From Streptomyces sp. NBC_00557 (lineage in GTDB: Bacteria; Actinomycetota; Actinomycetes; Streptomycetales; Streptomycetaceae), in contig NZ_CP107796.1 of NCBI RefSeq assembly GCF_036345995.1, positions 7,626,001 to 7,690,000 on the forward strand: 64,000 nt of DNA. Direction: 5' to 3'. The position numbers and the translations under genes are program-made. Within the stretch, counting starts at the first letter, position 1. Each line of letters starts with the position of its first letter. The notes beneath the pieces were generated by a model. The model was not told the DNA's origin. It searched no databases and saw only the letters and a program-made list of their open reading frames with translations. This document shows, in pieces, positions 15,668 to 25,184 of this stretch.

Positions 15668-17632
15668 ATGCGCTATCGCTTCGCGCTGCCCGGACGCGTG
15701 CCAGGCCGGGCCCGCCCGCGTAGGGCCGCACGCCTGGCCGTCGCCGCGGTCGTCGGCGTCACCGTCGCCGGACTGCTGTCCACACCGGCGTCGGCGGCGC
15801 CCCGGCAGCCGTACCGCACCGGTGCTGCCGACCAGCCCCAGCGGCACTGGCCCGTGCCGTCGCCGGCCGGCGCCACCACCGCCGTCACCGAGCGTCCCAC
15901 GAGCCGGGCCCGGCGGCTCAGCCCCGCCCAACTCCCGCCGCAGCAACCGCTGTCGGCCCACCCGGCCGCACGGCAGGCCAAGGCGGCCTCCTGCAGTCCG
16001 GCCGACTTCGGCAGCCGTAGCGGGTCCGCGCTCGTGTCCTTCGTGAAGGCCTCGTCCACGGACTGCGTCAACACCCTGTTCTCGGTGACCGGCAAGGACG
16101 CGCACGACGTGTTCCGCCAGAGCCGGATGCTCACCGTGGCGGCCGCGTACACACGCACGGCCCGGCGGTACCGCGGCGACGACGCCGGCGGTCTGGAACA
16201 ACTGGTCCTCTTCCTGCGGGCCGGCTACTACGTGCAGTTCAACCACCCCGGGGACGTAGGTCCGTACACCACGCGCCTCACCAGAGCCGTCACGGCCGGC
16301 CTGGACGCCTTCTTCGCCCGCCGCCACGCGCGTGACGTGACGGCGGCGAACGGCGACATCCTCGGGGAGAGCGTCATCCTCACCGACAGCGCCGGCCAGC
16401 AGGACCGCTATCTCCCGGTCTACCGACGGCTGCTGGACGGCTACGACAGCTCCTACGACTCCGTCGACAGCATGGTCAGGGCCGTCAACGACGTCTACAC
16501 ACCGCTGTGGCGCGGCAACTGGAACCCCGAGTACGTCAAGGCCGTGGAGGCCGACCCGCGCATCATCGGCGACCTCCACGACTTCGCCCTCGCCCACACC
16601 GGCCTGCTCGGCACCGAGCGGGCCTTTCTGGACTCCAACGCCGGGATGAATCTGGCCCGTTATGTCGAGCATCCCGAACTCCGCGCCACCGTCCAGCCGT
16701 TGGTAGAGGACCTGCTGGCGGCGACCGCGATGACCGGCCCGACGGCCGGGCTCTGGGTGGCCGTGGCCACGCAGGCGAACGCCTACGACGCCGCCGACTG
16801 CGCCTCCTACGACATCTGCGACCTGCCGGCCAGGCTGACCGAGGCCGTCCTGCCGGTGACCCGGCACTGTGACGCGGACGTCACCATCCTCGCCCAGTCG
16901 CTGACCGCCGCCGACCTCGACGCCGCCTGCGCGAGTGTGCTGCACCAGAGCGCGTACTTCCGCACTCTGGTGAAGGCCGGCGGCCCCATACCCGGCCAGT
17001 ACGTGTCCACCATCCAGCTGGTGGTCTTCGCCGGCCGCGCCGACTACCAGACCTACGCCGGCGCGATCTACGGCATCGACACCGGCAACGGCGGCATGAC
17101 CCTGGACGGAGACCCGTCCGACCCGGCCAACCACGTCACGTCGATCATGTACCAGAAGCCGTACGACGACGGGTTCGCGGCCCGGATCTGGAACCTCAAC
17201 CACGAGTACACGCACTTCCTCGACGGCCGGGACGACATGAAGGGCGACTTCGCCCAGCAGATCAGCGTGCCGGACGTGTGGTGGATCGAGGGCGTCGCCG
17301 AGTACGCCTCCTACGGCTACCGCGGCCTCGCCGACGACCAGGCGGTCCAGGAGGCCGCGAAACACACGTACACGCTCAGCACCCTCTTCGAGAGCACCTA
17401 CGACAACAGCGACGTGATCCGCACCTACCCGTGGGGCTACCTCGCCGTGCGCTACATGGTGCAGACGCACCCCGACGACGTCCAGCGCATGCTCGCCCGC
17501 TTCCGCGTCGGCGACTACGCGGGCGGGTACGCCGTCTACCACGACGGGATCGGCACCCGCTACGACGCCGACTTCGACCGGTGGCTCACCGCGTGCGCCG
17601 CGGGCGCCTGCGCCACGCCCGCCAGGACCTGA
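15668..17632 (+). CDS. Secreted M9 family collagenase/metallopeptidase
   Basis: The 654-residue protein starts with a long arginine-rich n-region and a Sec signal core (AVVGVTVAGLL, cleaved near ASAA). The middle is the M9 activator-like helical domain. The catalytic zinc motif NHEYTHFLDG places ligands at H512 and H516 with base E513, and DVWWIEGVAEY (E541) supplies the third ligand. The C-terminus ends shortly after the peptidase domain, without PKD or collagen-binding repeats, so this is a compact collagenase. GGAGG precedes the ATG. It probably degrades gelatin- or collagen-like protein outside the cell. Confidence 0.92.
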   Translation: MRYRFALPGRVPGRARPRRAARLAVAAVVGVTVAGLLSTPASAAPRQPYRTGAADQPQRHWPVPSPAGATTAVTERPTSRARRLSPAQLPPQQPLSAHPAARQAKAASCSPADFGSRSGSALVSFVKASSTDCVNTLFSVTGKDAHDVFRQSRMLTVAAAYTRTARRYRGDDAGGLEQLVLFLRAGYYVQFNHPGDVGPYTTRLTRAVTAGLDAFFARRHARDVTAANGDILGESVILTDSAGQQDRYLPVYRRLLDGYDSSYDSVDSMVRAVNDVYTPLWRGNWNPEYVKAVEADPRIIGDLHDFALAHTGLLGTERAFLDSNAGMNLARYVEHPELRATVQPLVEDLLAATAMTGPTAGLWVAVATQANAYDAADCASYDICDLPARLTEAVLPVTRHCDADVTILAQSLTAADLDAACASVLHQSAYFRTLVKAGGPIPGQYVSTIQLVVFAGRADYQTYAGAIYGIDTGNGGMTLDGDPSDPANHVTSIMYQKPYDDGFAARIWNLNHEYTHFLDGRDDMKGDFAQQISVPDVWWIEGVAEYASYGYRGLADDQAVQEAAKHTYTLSTLFESTYDNSDVIRTYPWGYLAVRYMVQTHPDDVQRMLARFRVGDYAGGYAVYHDGIGTRYDADFDRWLTACAAGACATPART

Positions 17633-17653
17633 CCCCGCCCACGCGCCAACAGG

Positions 17654-17688
17654 ACGGCCGCCGACCGGAAACACCGGTCGGCGGCCGT
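17654..17688. terminator. Bidirectional terminator hairpin
   Basis: A perfect 15-bp stem (17654-17668 with 17674-17688, arm ACGGCCGCCGACCGG) with a 5-nt loop lies between the convergent collagenase and GAPDH genes. It is one of the strongest hairpins in the window. Confidence 0.8.
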
Positions 17689-17708
17689 GCACACGCGGGT
17701 GAAGGCGA

Positions 17709-19154
17709 TCAGACCGACGTCGCGGGGAAGGTCGGGTACTCCACGCCCGACACGTACTGCACGACCCGGACGACCTGGCAGGAGTAGCCGAACTCGTTGT
17801 CGTACCAGAGGTAGAGGATCGCGTTGTCGCCGTCGACCTTGAGCGCGCCGGCGTCCACGATCGAGGCGTGGCGGGAGCCGATGAAGTCGCTGGAGACCGC
17901 GTCGGGCGCCGTGATGAAGTCGATCTGGCGCTTGAGCGGCGAGGTCAGCGACACCTCGCGCAGGTAGTCGTGGACCTCCTCGCGGGTGGTCTCGCGGGCC
18001 AGCTGCAGGTTGAGGATCGCGATGGAGACGTCCGGCACGGGGACGCGGATCGAGCTGCCGCTGATCTTCGCCTTGAGGTCCGGCAGCGCCTTGGCGACGG
18101 CGGAGGCGGCGCCGGTCTCGGTGATGACCATGTTGAGCGGCGCGGAGCGGCCACGGCGCTCGGACTTGTGGTAATTGTCCAGCAGGTTCTGGTCGTTGGT
18201 GAACGAGTGGACGGTCTCCACATGGCCGCGCAGCACGCCGTACTCGTCGTCCATCGCCTTCAGCGGCGGGACGATGGCGTTGGTGGTGCAGGAGGCGCAG
18301 GACAGGATCTGCTCGTCCGGCTTGATGGTGTCGTGGTTGACGCCGTGCACGATGTTCGGGACGTCGCCCTTGCCCGGCGCGGTCAGTACGACCTTCTCGA
18401 TGCCGGGGCGCAGGTGCTTCGACAGGCCTTCGCGGTCGCGCCACTTGCCGGTGTTGTCGATGAGGATGGCGTCCCGGATGCCGTACTCGGTGTAGTCCAC
18501 GTGCGACGGGTCGTCGGCGTAGATCACCTTGATGGCGTTGCCGTTGGCGACGATCGTGCTGGTCTCCTCGTCCACGGTGATCGTGCCCTGGAACTGGCCG
18601 TGGATGGAGTCGCGGCGCAGCAGCGAGGCGCGCTTGACGATGTCCTGGGCGCCGCCGCCGCGCACGACGATGGCGCGCAGCCGGAGACCGTTGCCGGAGC
18701 CGGCCTTCTCGATCAGCAGCCGGGCGACGAGCCGGCCGATGCGGCCGAAGCCGTACAGCACGACGTCGCGCGGCTCGCGGCGCTCGATCTTGTTGGCGCC
18801 GGTGGCGCCGGCGACCGCCTCGGCGGTGAACTCGGCCACGCTCAGGCCGCGGTCGTCGGCCTTGTAGGTGGTGGCCAGCATGCCGAGGTCGATCTGGGAG
18901 GGCCCGAGGTCGAGGGTGGTCAGGGCCTCGAGGAACGGCATGGTCTCCGTGACCGACAGTTCCGCGCCGGCGATCTGCCGGGCGAAGCGGTGGGTCTTGA
19001 GGATGCTGACCACCGACTTGTTCACCAGGGAGCGGCTGTGCAGCAGGACGGTCACGTCCCGCTCGCGGTGCAGCTTCCCGATGAGCGGGATCATCGCCTC
19101 CGCGATCTCCTCGCGGATCTTCCAGTTGGTGAACGAGTCGTCGTTGACAGTCAC
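17709..19154 (-). CDS. gap: Glyceraldehyde-3-phosphate dehydrogenase, long form (481 aa)
   Basis: The NAD(P)-binding start (VVLYGFGRIGRLVARLLIEK) appears only at about residue 128, after an N-terminal helical extension that ordinary 330-aa GAPDHs lack. The catalytic Cys is in SCASCTTNAIVPP; SAPLNMVITETGAA and DNEFGYSCQVVR complete the catalytic domain. This long form occurs beside the housekeeping enzyme in many actinobacteria. It interconverts glyceraldehyde 3-phosphate and 1,3-bisphosphoglycerate. The GTG start at 19154 follows AAGATGGA. It is monocistronic, divergent from the mannosyltransferase gene. Confidence 0.92.
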   Translation of the reverse strand: MTVNDDSFTNWKIREEIAEAMIPLIGKLHRERDVTVLLHSRSLVNKSVVSILKTHRFARQIAGAELSVTETMPFLEALTTLDLGPSQIDLGMLATTYKADDRGLSVAEFTAEAVAGATGANKIERREPRDVVLYGFGRIGRLVARLLIEKAGSGNGLRLRAIVVRGGGAQDIVKRASLLRRDSIHGQFQGTITVDEETSTIVANGNAIKVIYADDPSHVDYTEYGIRDAILIDNTGKWRDREGLSKHLRPGIEKVVLTAPGKGDVPNIVHGVNHDTIKPDEQILSCASCTTNAIVPPLKAMDDEYGVLRGHVETVHSFTNDQNLLDNYHKSERRGRSAPLNMVITETGAASAVAKALPDLKAKISGSSIRVPVPDVSIAILNLQLARETTREEVHDYLREVSLTSPLKRQIDFITAPDAVSSDFIGSRHASIVDAGALKVDGDNAILYLWYDNEFGYSCQVVRVVQYVSGVEYPTFPATSV

Positions 19155-19338
19155 GGATCCATCTTTCGAGCTAGGGAGCGCTCATATGGTAACCACACCT
19201 CTCAACTGCTCCGTCCGGGGGAGGCGGCGTAAGGGAAATGCACCCATTCCTTGACTCATTCCTGAATCAGGGTGGAAGTCCGTAAGAAACCCGGGTCGCG
19301 GATTGCACGTCTTACCTGGCGTGCCCAAGGTCAACAGA

Positions 19339-20547
19339 GTGAGCACCTCCTCCGTACCGCGGTCCGACGCGGCCGCCCCGTCCCAGCCCCTTGGTCCCCC
19401 GGTCCTGTCACGCATCGCCCGGCGCGGAATCCCCGAGGGGGCGCTCCCGGCCCTCGCCCTGTTCGCGGCCGTACGGCTCGCCGGGGTGCTGGTGGTGATC
19501 CTGACGAACGCCGTCCGAGGACACCCGCTCGTCAAGAGTTTCGCCCACTCCTGGGACTCCCGCTGGTACCTGCACATCGCCGCCCAGGGCTACGGCCACA
19601 AGATCTGGATCACCCCGCAGGGCGCCGTGCAGAGCGACTGGGCGTTCTTCCCGCTGTACCCGGGCCTGATCCGGGCGCTGACCGCCGTGCTGCCGTTCAC
19701 CCCCGGCCAGGCCGCGCTGCTGATCGCCTGGGCCGCCGCGGGCGTGGCGGCGTACGGCGTGTACGTCGTCGGCCATCACCTCTACGGGCGCGGGGTCGCC
19801 ACCGCGCTGGTCGCCCTGTGGGCCGCCCTGCCGCACTCCGTGGAACTGACCATCGCCTACACCGAGTCGCTGTTCGCCGCCCTCGCCGTCTGGTCCCTGT
19901 ACTGCGTGCTCAAGGGCCGCTGGCTGTGGGCCGGCGTGCTGGCGGCGCTCGCCGGCCTGTCCCGGCCGAGCGGCTTCGCGGTCGCGGTGGCGGTGTCCCT
20001 CGCCGCCGCCTACGACGTGCTGCGCCGGCGCGGCCGGGTCCCGGCGAGCCTGTGGGCCGGCGCCCTGATCGCCCCGCTGGGCTGGCTCGCCTACGTGCTG
20101 TGGGTGGGCAGCCAGACCGGTGACCTGCTCGGCGGCTACTTCAAGGTGCAGAGCGCCTGGGACTCCCGCTTCGACTTCGGTGTCGGCGCGGCGCGGTTCG
20201 TCAAGGCCCTGCTGCTGCACGGGGGCGGCGCCGTCTACCCGATGTCCCTGGTGATCGTCGCGGCGGGCGTGCTGCTGTTCGCGCTGCTGTGCCTGGAGCG
20301 GGCCCCGCTCCCTCTGGTGGTCTTCGCCGGGGTCCTGGTGCTGCTCGTGGTCGGCGGCTCCGGCTCCTTCTCCTCCAAGCCGCGGTTCCTGCTGCCCGCC
20401 TTCCCGCTCCTCATCCCCATGGCCCGGGCGCTGACCCGCACCTGGCGGGTCCGGTCGGCCCACGCCGTGGTCGTCTACGGCGGCCTCACCGTGGTGTCCC
20501 TGCTGTTCGGCGCCTTCGTGACGGTGGTGGCGCATTCCCCGCTGTGA
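19339..20547 (+). CDS. PIG-V-like integral membrane mannosyltransferase
   Basis: The product (about 402 residues) has roughly nine transmembrane helices. The first external loop contains SWDSRWYLHIAAQGY, with the acidic residue and aromatic pattern of GT-C enzymes, followed by DWAFFPLYPGLIR typical of the PIG-V/GPI mannosyltransferase 2 relatives of actinobacteria. It is expected to transfer a sugar from a polyprenyl-phosphate donor outside the membrane. The start is uncertain: GTG at 19339 is chosen (AAGG upstream); GTG at 19321 and TTG at 19303 are in frame. Confidence 0.85.
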   Translation: MSTSSVPRSDAAAPSQPLGPPVLSRIARRGIPEGALPALALFAAVRLAGVLVVILTNAVRGHPLVKSFAHSWDSRWYLHIAAQGYGHKIWITPQGAVQSDWAFFPLYPGLIRALTAVLPFTPGQAALLIAWAAAGVAAYGVYVVGHHLYGRGVATALVALWAALPHSVELTIAYTESLFAALAVWSLYCVLKGRWLWAGVLAALAGLSRPSGFAVAVAVSLAAAYDVLRRRGRVPASLWAGALIAPLGWLAYVLWVGSQTGDLLGGYFKVQSAWDSRFDFGVGAARFVKALLLHGGGAVYPMSLVIVAAGVLLFALLCLERAPLPLVVFAGVLVLLVVGGSGSFSSKPRFLLPAFPLLIPMARALTRTWRVRSAHAVVVYGGLTVVSLLFGAFVTVVAHSPL

Positions 20548-20635
20548 GCCCGCGCCGGAGCGTCATGCCACGGGCGGCGTTGTGCGAACGCCGTGAATCG
20601 GGGTAGGCGGGGGGACGCCCGAGGAAAGGATCGCC

Positions 20636-20956
20636 ATGACGACGTACGTGATCAGCGTCCCCGGTACCTTCATCGCGGACATCGGGACGGAGACCCGTGC
20701 CCGCCTGGCCGGCACGCTCGGCCCGTCCGACCCCCACGGGACCCGGATGGGCAACGCCCAGGGCCTGGACGTGCTCAGCGTCAACGAGGACAACACCTTC
20801 ACGCTCCGCCTCACCGTCGAGGCGGACACCGGCCGGCACGCCGAGGAGGAGGCCCGCCGGGTCGCCGACGCCGCCCTCCGGGACGCGGGGCTGGACGAGC
20901 GGAGCGCGGCGCTCGGTCCCGCCGTGATCACCGGGATCGACTCCGAGGTGCGCTGA
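20636..20956 (+). CDS. Hypothetical protein, 106 aa
   Basis: The 106-residue soluble protein starts TTYVISVPGTF and carries alternating strands and one helix rich in Glu/Ala (EEEARRVADAALRDAG), suggesting a small alpha/beta fold. GAGGAAAGG lies 7 nt before the ATG, a near-ideal ribosome binding site. No family is recognised. It is 89 bp downstream of the mannosyltransferase and probably separately expressed. Confidence 0.7.
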   Translation: MTTYVISVPGTFIADIGTETRARLAGTLGPSDPHGTRMGNAQGLDVLSVNEDNTFTLRLTVEADTGRHAEEEARRVADAALRDAGLDERSAALGPAVITGIDSEVR

Positions 20957-21075
20957 CCGGGAGCCGTACCACGGCCCTCCGCGGGGCGAAATATCCGGCT
21001 ATGGGTAAAATTTAGGCGTTTGCCGAAATGTCAGGCGGCCGTTGTCCAGGGCCACCGCCTCGCCGGAAGTGATCG

Positions 21076-21939
21076 ATGCTCCGCAAGCGCTCCACGGACG
21101 AAGGCGACGAGCTGCTGGCCAGACTCGGCTCGCTCACCGCCCAGGCACGGGAGCGGGCGGAGCTGCAGCGCAGCCAGGTGGAGCTGGCCATCGCCCTCCA
21201 GCGCGGCATGCTCCCGCGGGACCTGCCCGCGGCCCCCGGACTGCACATCGCCGTCCGCTACACACCGGCCAACCTCGGCCTCAACGTGGGCGGCGACTGG
21301 TACGACGCGTTCACCCTGCCCGACGGGCGGATCGGGCTGGCCATCGGCGACGTCCAGGGCCACAACATCGAGGCCACCGCGTTCATGGGCCAGGTGCGGG
21401 CCGGACTGCGCGCCCTCGCCACCGTGACCGGGGATCCCGGCGAACTGCTCTCCCGCACCAACGAGCTGCTGCTGTCCCTGGGCGCCGACCTGTTCGCCAC
21501 CTGCACCTTCATGCGTCTCGACCCGGCCACCGGGGTGCTGGAGAGCGCACGGGCCGGCCACATCCCGTTCGTGTGGGCCACGGCGGACGGCAAGGCCGGC
21601 GTCGCCGACGACGAGGGCGGGCCGCCGCTCGGCATCGACTCGCGCGTGGCGTTCCCGGTGAGCAGGCACCGGCTCACCGCGGGCGGCCACTTCGTCCTGG
21701 TCACCGACGGAGTGGTGGAGGGCCCCTCGCTGGACATCGACGACGGCCTGGACCACGTGGTGAACCTCGCCGGCATCGCCGCCGTCGCCGGCCTTGCGGC
21801 CCCCGCGCTGGCCGCCGCCGTGATGAAGGGCGCCGAGGGCGTCGGCCACGACGACGACGCGGCCGTCCTGGTCGTGGGCCTGGACGGCCCCGACAGACAC
21901 CCAGCGCCGGGGCCGGTCCGTACGGCGGGTTCCAGGTGA
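21076..21939 (+). CDS. Soluble PP2C/SpoIIE-type phosphatase with N-terminal coiled coil
   Basis: The protein has 287 residues. Residues 1-45 form a charged helix likely to coil (QARERAELQRSQVELAIALQ), followed by a SpoIIE/RsbU catalytic domain. The domain has LPRDLPAAPGLH, GGDWYDAF, IGDVQGHNIEATAFM and a C-terminal HDDDAAVLVV with the metal-binding Asp residues. The start at 21076 follows GGAAGTG. It lies 127 bp upstream of a MASE1 membrane protein in the same direction, so a sensor-phosphatase pair is possible. The upstream AT-rich patch around 20988-21015 probably holds its promoter. Confidence 0.92.
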   Translation: MLRKRSTDEGDELLARLGSLTAQARERAELQRSQVELAIALQRGMLPRDLPAAPGLHIAVRYTPANLGLNVGGDWYDAFTLPDGRIGLAIGDVQGHNIEATAFMGQVRAGLRALATVTGDPGELLSRTNELLLSLGADLFATCTFMRLDPATGVLESARAGHIPFVWATADGKAGVADDEGGPPLGIDSRVAFPVSRHRLTAGGHFVLVTDGVVEGPSLDIDDGLDHVVNLAGIAAVAGLAAPALAAAVMKGAEGVGHDDDAAVLVVGLDGPDRHPAPGPVRTAGSR

Positions 21940-22066
21940 GGGCCCTGGCCCGGTCGGAGGCTGAAAAGGGCCCCGCGGCCGTCCGCGCGCAAAGTGACCC
22001 GGAATTCAGCCATAGGGCTGGCCCGCGCCGGGTCCCGCCTCGCCGAGCCGGGGCCTTCGGTGTGAG

Positions 22067-23116
22067 ATGGCTGCTGTGGTGGGTAACGACGATCAGCGCC
22101 GACCGGGCGGCTCCGCCGTCCAGGTGCTGGCCGTCGCGGCCTGCTACTACGGCTCGGCCCGGCTGGGACTCCTGCGTGAACTCTCCGTCGAGGGCGCGGT
22201 CGTCAGCCCCATCTGGCCGCCGACGGGTGTCGCCGTCGCCGCCCTGCTGGTCCTCGGCCTGCGCTGCTGGCCCGGCATCACCCTCGGCGCCTTCTTCGCC
22301 GTGCTGGCCATCGACACACCCCGCATCGACGTGCTCGGCACCATCGCCGGTCAGACCCTCGCACCCGTGTGTGCGGCGTTGCTGCTGCGCCGGGCCGGCT
22401 TCCGTACCGACCTGAGCCGGCTGCGGGACGGCATCGCCCTGGTGTTCCTGGGCGCGCTGCCCGCGATGCTGATCAGCGCGACCACCGGCGCCGGCCTGCT
22501 CGTCCTCATGCACAGGCTGAACGCGCACAGCTTCTGGCCCGCCTGGCTGGCCTGGTGGGTGGGCGACGCCATGGGGGTGCTGCTCATCACGCCCCTGCTG
22601 CTGTTGCTGCACAACGCCCGCCGGCCGCCCTCGCCGGCCCGCTGGAAGGAGGCGACCGCACTGGCCGTCGTCACGTGCACGGTCGTCCCGGTGGCCGTCT
22701 ACAGCTCGGTCAGCGTGCTCTTCCTCGTCTACCCGCTGATCATCTGGGCCGCCCTGCGGTTTCTGCTGGCGGGCAGTGTGCTGTGCGCGCTGGCGACGTC
22801 CGTGCTGGCGACCGTCGCGGCGACGGACGGTGCCGGGGCCTTCACCGGCCTGAGCCGGATCGAGGTCATGGCGAAGCTCCAGGCGTTCAACGGTGCGATG
22901 GCCCTGACCGCACTCCTGCTGTCCGCCCTGATCACCGAGCAGCGCAACACCCGGCGCTCGGTGGAGAAGGCGTGCCAGGAGCTCGTCGAGGTTCTGGAAC
23001 ACCTCACCGCCGGCGAGGCCCCACCGCCCCGCGTCCAGCCGGACACCGGGCACGGCGAGGGCACCGACGGCGGGCCGGGCCCGCTGTCATCGGGTTCATC
23101 GGGCGCATCCCCGTAG
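22067..23116 (+). CDS. MASE1 domain membrane sensor protein without output domain
   Basis: The 349-residue protein has about eight transmembrane helices matching MASE1 (ISPIWPPTGVAVAALLVLG-like motif early, then WWVGDAMGVLLITPLLLLL). It ends in a short coiled coil (EQRNTRRSVEKACQELVEVLEHL) and a disordered tail. MASE1 normally feeds kinase, GGDEF or phosphatase domains on the same chain. Here the output is absent, so it may signal through the coiled coil to a partner, perhaps the phosphatase encoded just upstream (inference). Confidence 0.85.
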   Translation: MAAVVGNDDQRRPGGSAVQVLAVAACYYGSARLGLLRELSVEGAVVSPIWPPTGVAVAALLVLGLRCWPGITLGAFFAVLAIDTPRIDVLGTIAGQTLAPVCAALLLRRAGFRTDLSRLRDGIALVFLGALPAMLISATTGAGLLVLMHRLNAHSFWPAWLAWWVGDAMGVLLITPLLLLLHNARRPPSPARWKEATALAVVTCTVVPVAVYSSVSVLFLVYPLIIWAALRFLLAGSVLCALATSVLATVAATDGAGAFTGLSRIEVMAKLQAFNGAMALTALLLSALITEQRNTRRSVEKACQELVEVLEHLTAGEAPPPRVQPDTGHGEGTDGGPGPLSSGSSGASP

Positions 23117-23225
23117 CGGGGACCCCGCACCTCTGGGCAGCCGATGCCGGTCCGGCGCCACTCAGACCCCCGTAGACGGTCCGGCGTCAGCAAGGCCAGG
23201 GCGGGCCCTGCGAGCCTGTCCCGGC

Positions 23226-23612
23226 TCATCGGCCGGAGCGGTTCACCGGGCCCTCGTCGTCGCTGCCCGGCTCCGCCGGTCCTTTGCGTGACGCGATGTC
23301 CCGTGGCGTGGGCGTCGGCGGGTGCGCGGCGCCGGCGGCGCCGGGCTGACCGCCGCCGGTGGTGCCGTAGCCGCCCGGGATACCCGGGGGCATGTCCGCG
23401 GCGGCCTGCGCCTCGCTCACATGGCGCCGCGCCCGGACCCCCGCCCGGCGCTCCGGGTACGGGTAGTCGAACGGCTCGGCGGAGGCCCGCTCGCGGTCGC
23501 TCTCGCGCTGCCGGCGTGCGGCCTGCTCGGCGGCCGACCGGGTCTCGCTCCGCCGTCCGTGCTCCTGGCCGTGCGTACGGCCGTCGTCGTGGTTACGGTC
23601 CCTGTCGTTCAT
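23226..23612 (-). CDS. Hydrophilic hypothetical protein, 128 aa
   Basis: The protein is highly charged: an N-terminal half rich in Asp, Arg, Gln and Glu, then PFDYPYPERRAGVRARRH and a Gly/Pro-rich disordered C-terminus (PPGIPGGYGTTGGGQ). No transmembrane segment or catalytic motif is visible. The ATG at 23612 lacks a clear Shine-Dalgarno motif, and the frame stays open further upstream, so the start is tentative. It is divergent from selA. Confidence 0.55.
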   Translation of the reverse strand: MNDRDRNHDDGRTHGQEHGRRSETRSAAEQAARRQRESDRERASAEPFDYPYPERRAGVRARRHVSEAQAAADMPPGIPGGYGTTGGGQPGAAGAAHPPTPTPRDIASRKGPAEPGSDDEGPVNRSGR

Positions 23613-23744
23613 GCGGCGCCGAGTACCCGGGCGGCGCCCGCCGTCACCCCACGTCCCGGCGTGTCGGACGGCCGGTCCGGGGCACTGGGAGACGATGGGC
23701 GGAGCCCGGAAGGGCACGGGCGGGACCGGAGGAGCGGACGCGGC

Positions 23745-25184
23745 ATGGACCAGCGGACGACGGGCGCGGCGGACCGGCCCCGCGCCCACCACGACGTACG
23801 GCCCGGCGGCAGGGCGGCCGGAGCGCCGGACGGCGTCGTACGGCTGCCGGAGGACGGCGCGCCCCCTCCCGGCGGCGCCGATGCCCGCCGCCGTATTCCG
23901 CGCACCGACCGCCTCCTCCGTGACCCCCGGCTGGCCGCGGCGGTGGAGCGACTCGGCGCCGGTGTGGTGAAGGCCGCCGTGCGCGAGGCGCAGCAGCGGG
24001 CCCGGGAGGGCGCCATCCGGCCCGAGCAGGTGCCGGACACGGCCGTCGCGCTGCTGCCCGGCACCGCGAGCGGGCTGCGACCGGTGATCAACGCCACCGG
24101 CGTGCTGCTGCACACCAACCTCGGCCGGGCCCCGCTGTCGGCGGCCGCCCGGCAGGCCGTCCAGGAGGCCGCGGGGCCGACGGACGTCGAACTGGACCTG
24201 GCGACCGGAGTACGCGCCCGCCGGGGCCGCTCTGCCCTCGCCGCCCTGGCCGAGCGCGTCCCGTCGGCGGGGGCCGCGCACGTCGTCAACAACGGCGCCG
24301 CCGCGCTCGCGCTCGCCGCCACCGCCCTCGCGGCCGGCCGGGAGATCGTCGTCAGCCGCGGCGAGATGGTGGAGATCGGCGACGGCTTCCGCCTGCCCGA
24401 CCTGCTGGTCTCCACCGGCGCCCGGCTGCGCGAGGTCGGTACCACCAACCGCACGACACCCGCCGACTACGCCGCGGCGATCGGCCCGGACACCGGGTTC
24501 GTGCTCAAGGTGCACCCCTCCAACTTCCGCATCACCGGCTTCACCCGGTCCGCCCGGACCGCCGAACTCACCGGTCTCGGCGTGCCCGTCGTCGTCGACA
24601 TCGGCTCCGGGCTGCTCACCCCGCACCCGGCGCTGCCCGGGGAACCCGACGCCGACACCCAGTTGCGGGCCGGCGCCTCGCTCGTCACCGCCAGCGGCGA
24701 CAAGCTCCTCGGCGGCCCCCAGTGCGGGCTGCTGCTCGGCGACCGGGACCTGGTGCGCCGTCTCGCCCGGCACCCGCTGGCCCGCGCCCTGCGCGTCGAC
24801 AAGCTGACCCTGGCCGCGCTGGAGGCCACCCTCACCGGCCCGCCCACCCCGACCGCCCGCGCCCTCACGGCCGACCCGGCCCGCCTGCGCGAGCGCGCCG
24901 ACCGGCTCGCCGGCGCTCTCGCCGCCGACGGCATCGACGTACGGGCCGTGGACTCCTGCGCCACCGTCGGCGGCGGAGGCGCGCCCGGCGTCGTGCTGCC
25001 CAGCGCGGCGCTCTGTCTGCCCGAGGCGTACGCCGCGGCGCTGCGCACCGGCCCGGTCCCCGTGGTGGGACGGCTGGAGGCGGGCCGCTGCCTGCTGGAC
25101 CTGCGCGCGGTGCCCGAGCACGACGACGAACGGCTGGCCGGCGCCGTGCGCTCCGCCCGGCCGGCCGGGGGAGGGCGGGCGTGA
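23745..25184 (+). CDS. selA: L-seryl-tRNA(Sec) selenium transferase
   Basis: The 479-residue PLP enzyme converts Ser-tRNA(Sec) to Sec-tRNA(Sec) using selenophosphate. Visible features are LRPVINATGVLLHTNLGRAPL, the strand HVVNNGAAALALAATAL and TASGDKLLGGPQCG, with the Schiff-base lysine at residue 320. The ATG at 23745 follows GGAGGAG. A longer in-frame extension upstream has shadow-like composition and was rejected. The stop codon overlaps the selB start by one base, so selA and selB are translationally coupled. Confidence 0.96.
   Translation: MDQRTTGAADRPRAHHDVRPGGRAAGAPDGVVRLPEDGAPPPGGADARRRIPRTDRLLRDPRLAAAVERLGAGVVKAAVREAQQRAREGAIRPEQVPDTAVALLPGTASGLRPVINATGVLLHTNLGRAPLSAAARQAVQEAAGPTDVELDLATGVRARRGRSALAALAERVPSAGAAHVVNNGAAALALAATALAAGREIVVSRGEMVEIGDGFRLPDLLVSTGARLREVGTTNRTTPADYAAAIGPDTGFVLKVHPSNFRITGFTRSARTAELTGLGVPVVVDIGSGLLTPHPALPGEPDADTQLRAGASLVTASGDKLLGGPQCGLLLGDRDLVRRLARHPLARALRVDKLTLAALEATLTGPPTPTARALTADPARLRERADRLAGALAADGIDVRAVDSCATVGGGGAPGVVLPSAALCLPEAYAAALRTGPVPVVGRLEAGRCLLDLRAVPEHDDERLAGAVRSARPAGGGRA

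Noticed and set aside
15545..17692. Long minus-strand open frame opposite the collagenase
   Set aside because: The plus-strand frame has a signal peptide and a zinc peptidase motif; the antisense frame has only a Val/Gly/Arg-biased composition.
23322..23744. Upstream in-frame extension of selA
   Set aside because: Its sequence shows no selA similarity and overlaps a divergent candidate gene, and a good ribosome binding site precedes the ATG at 23745.
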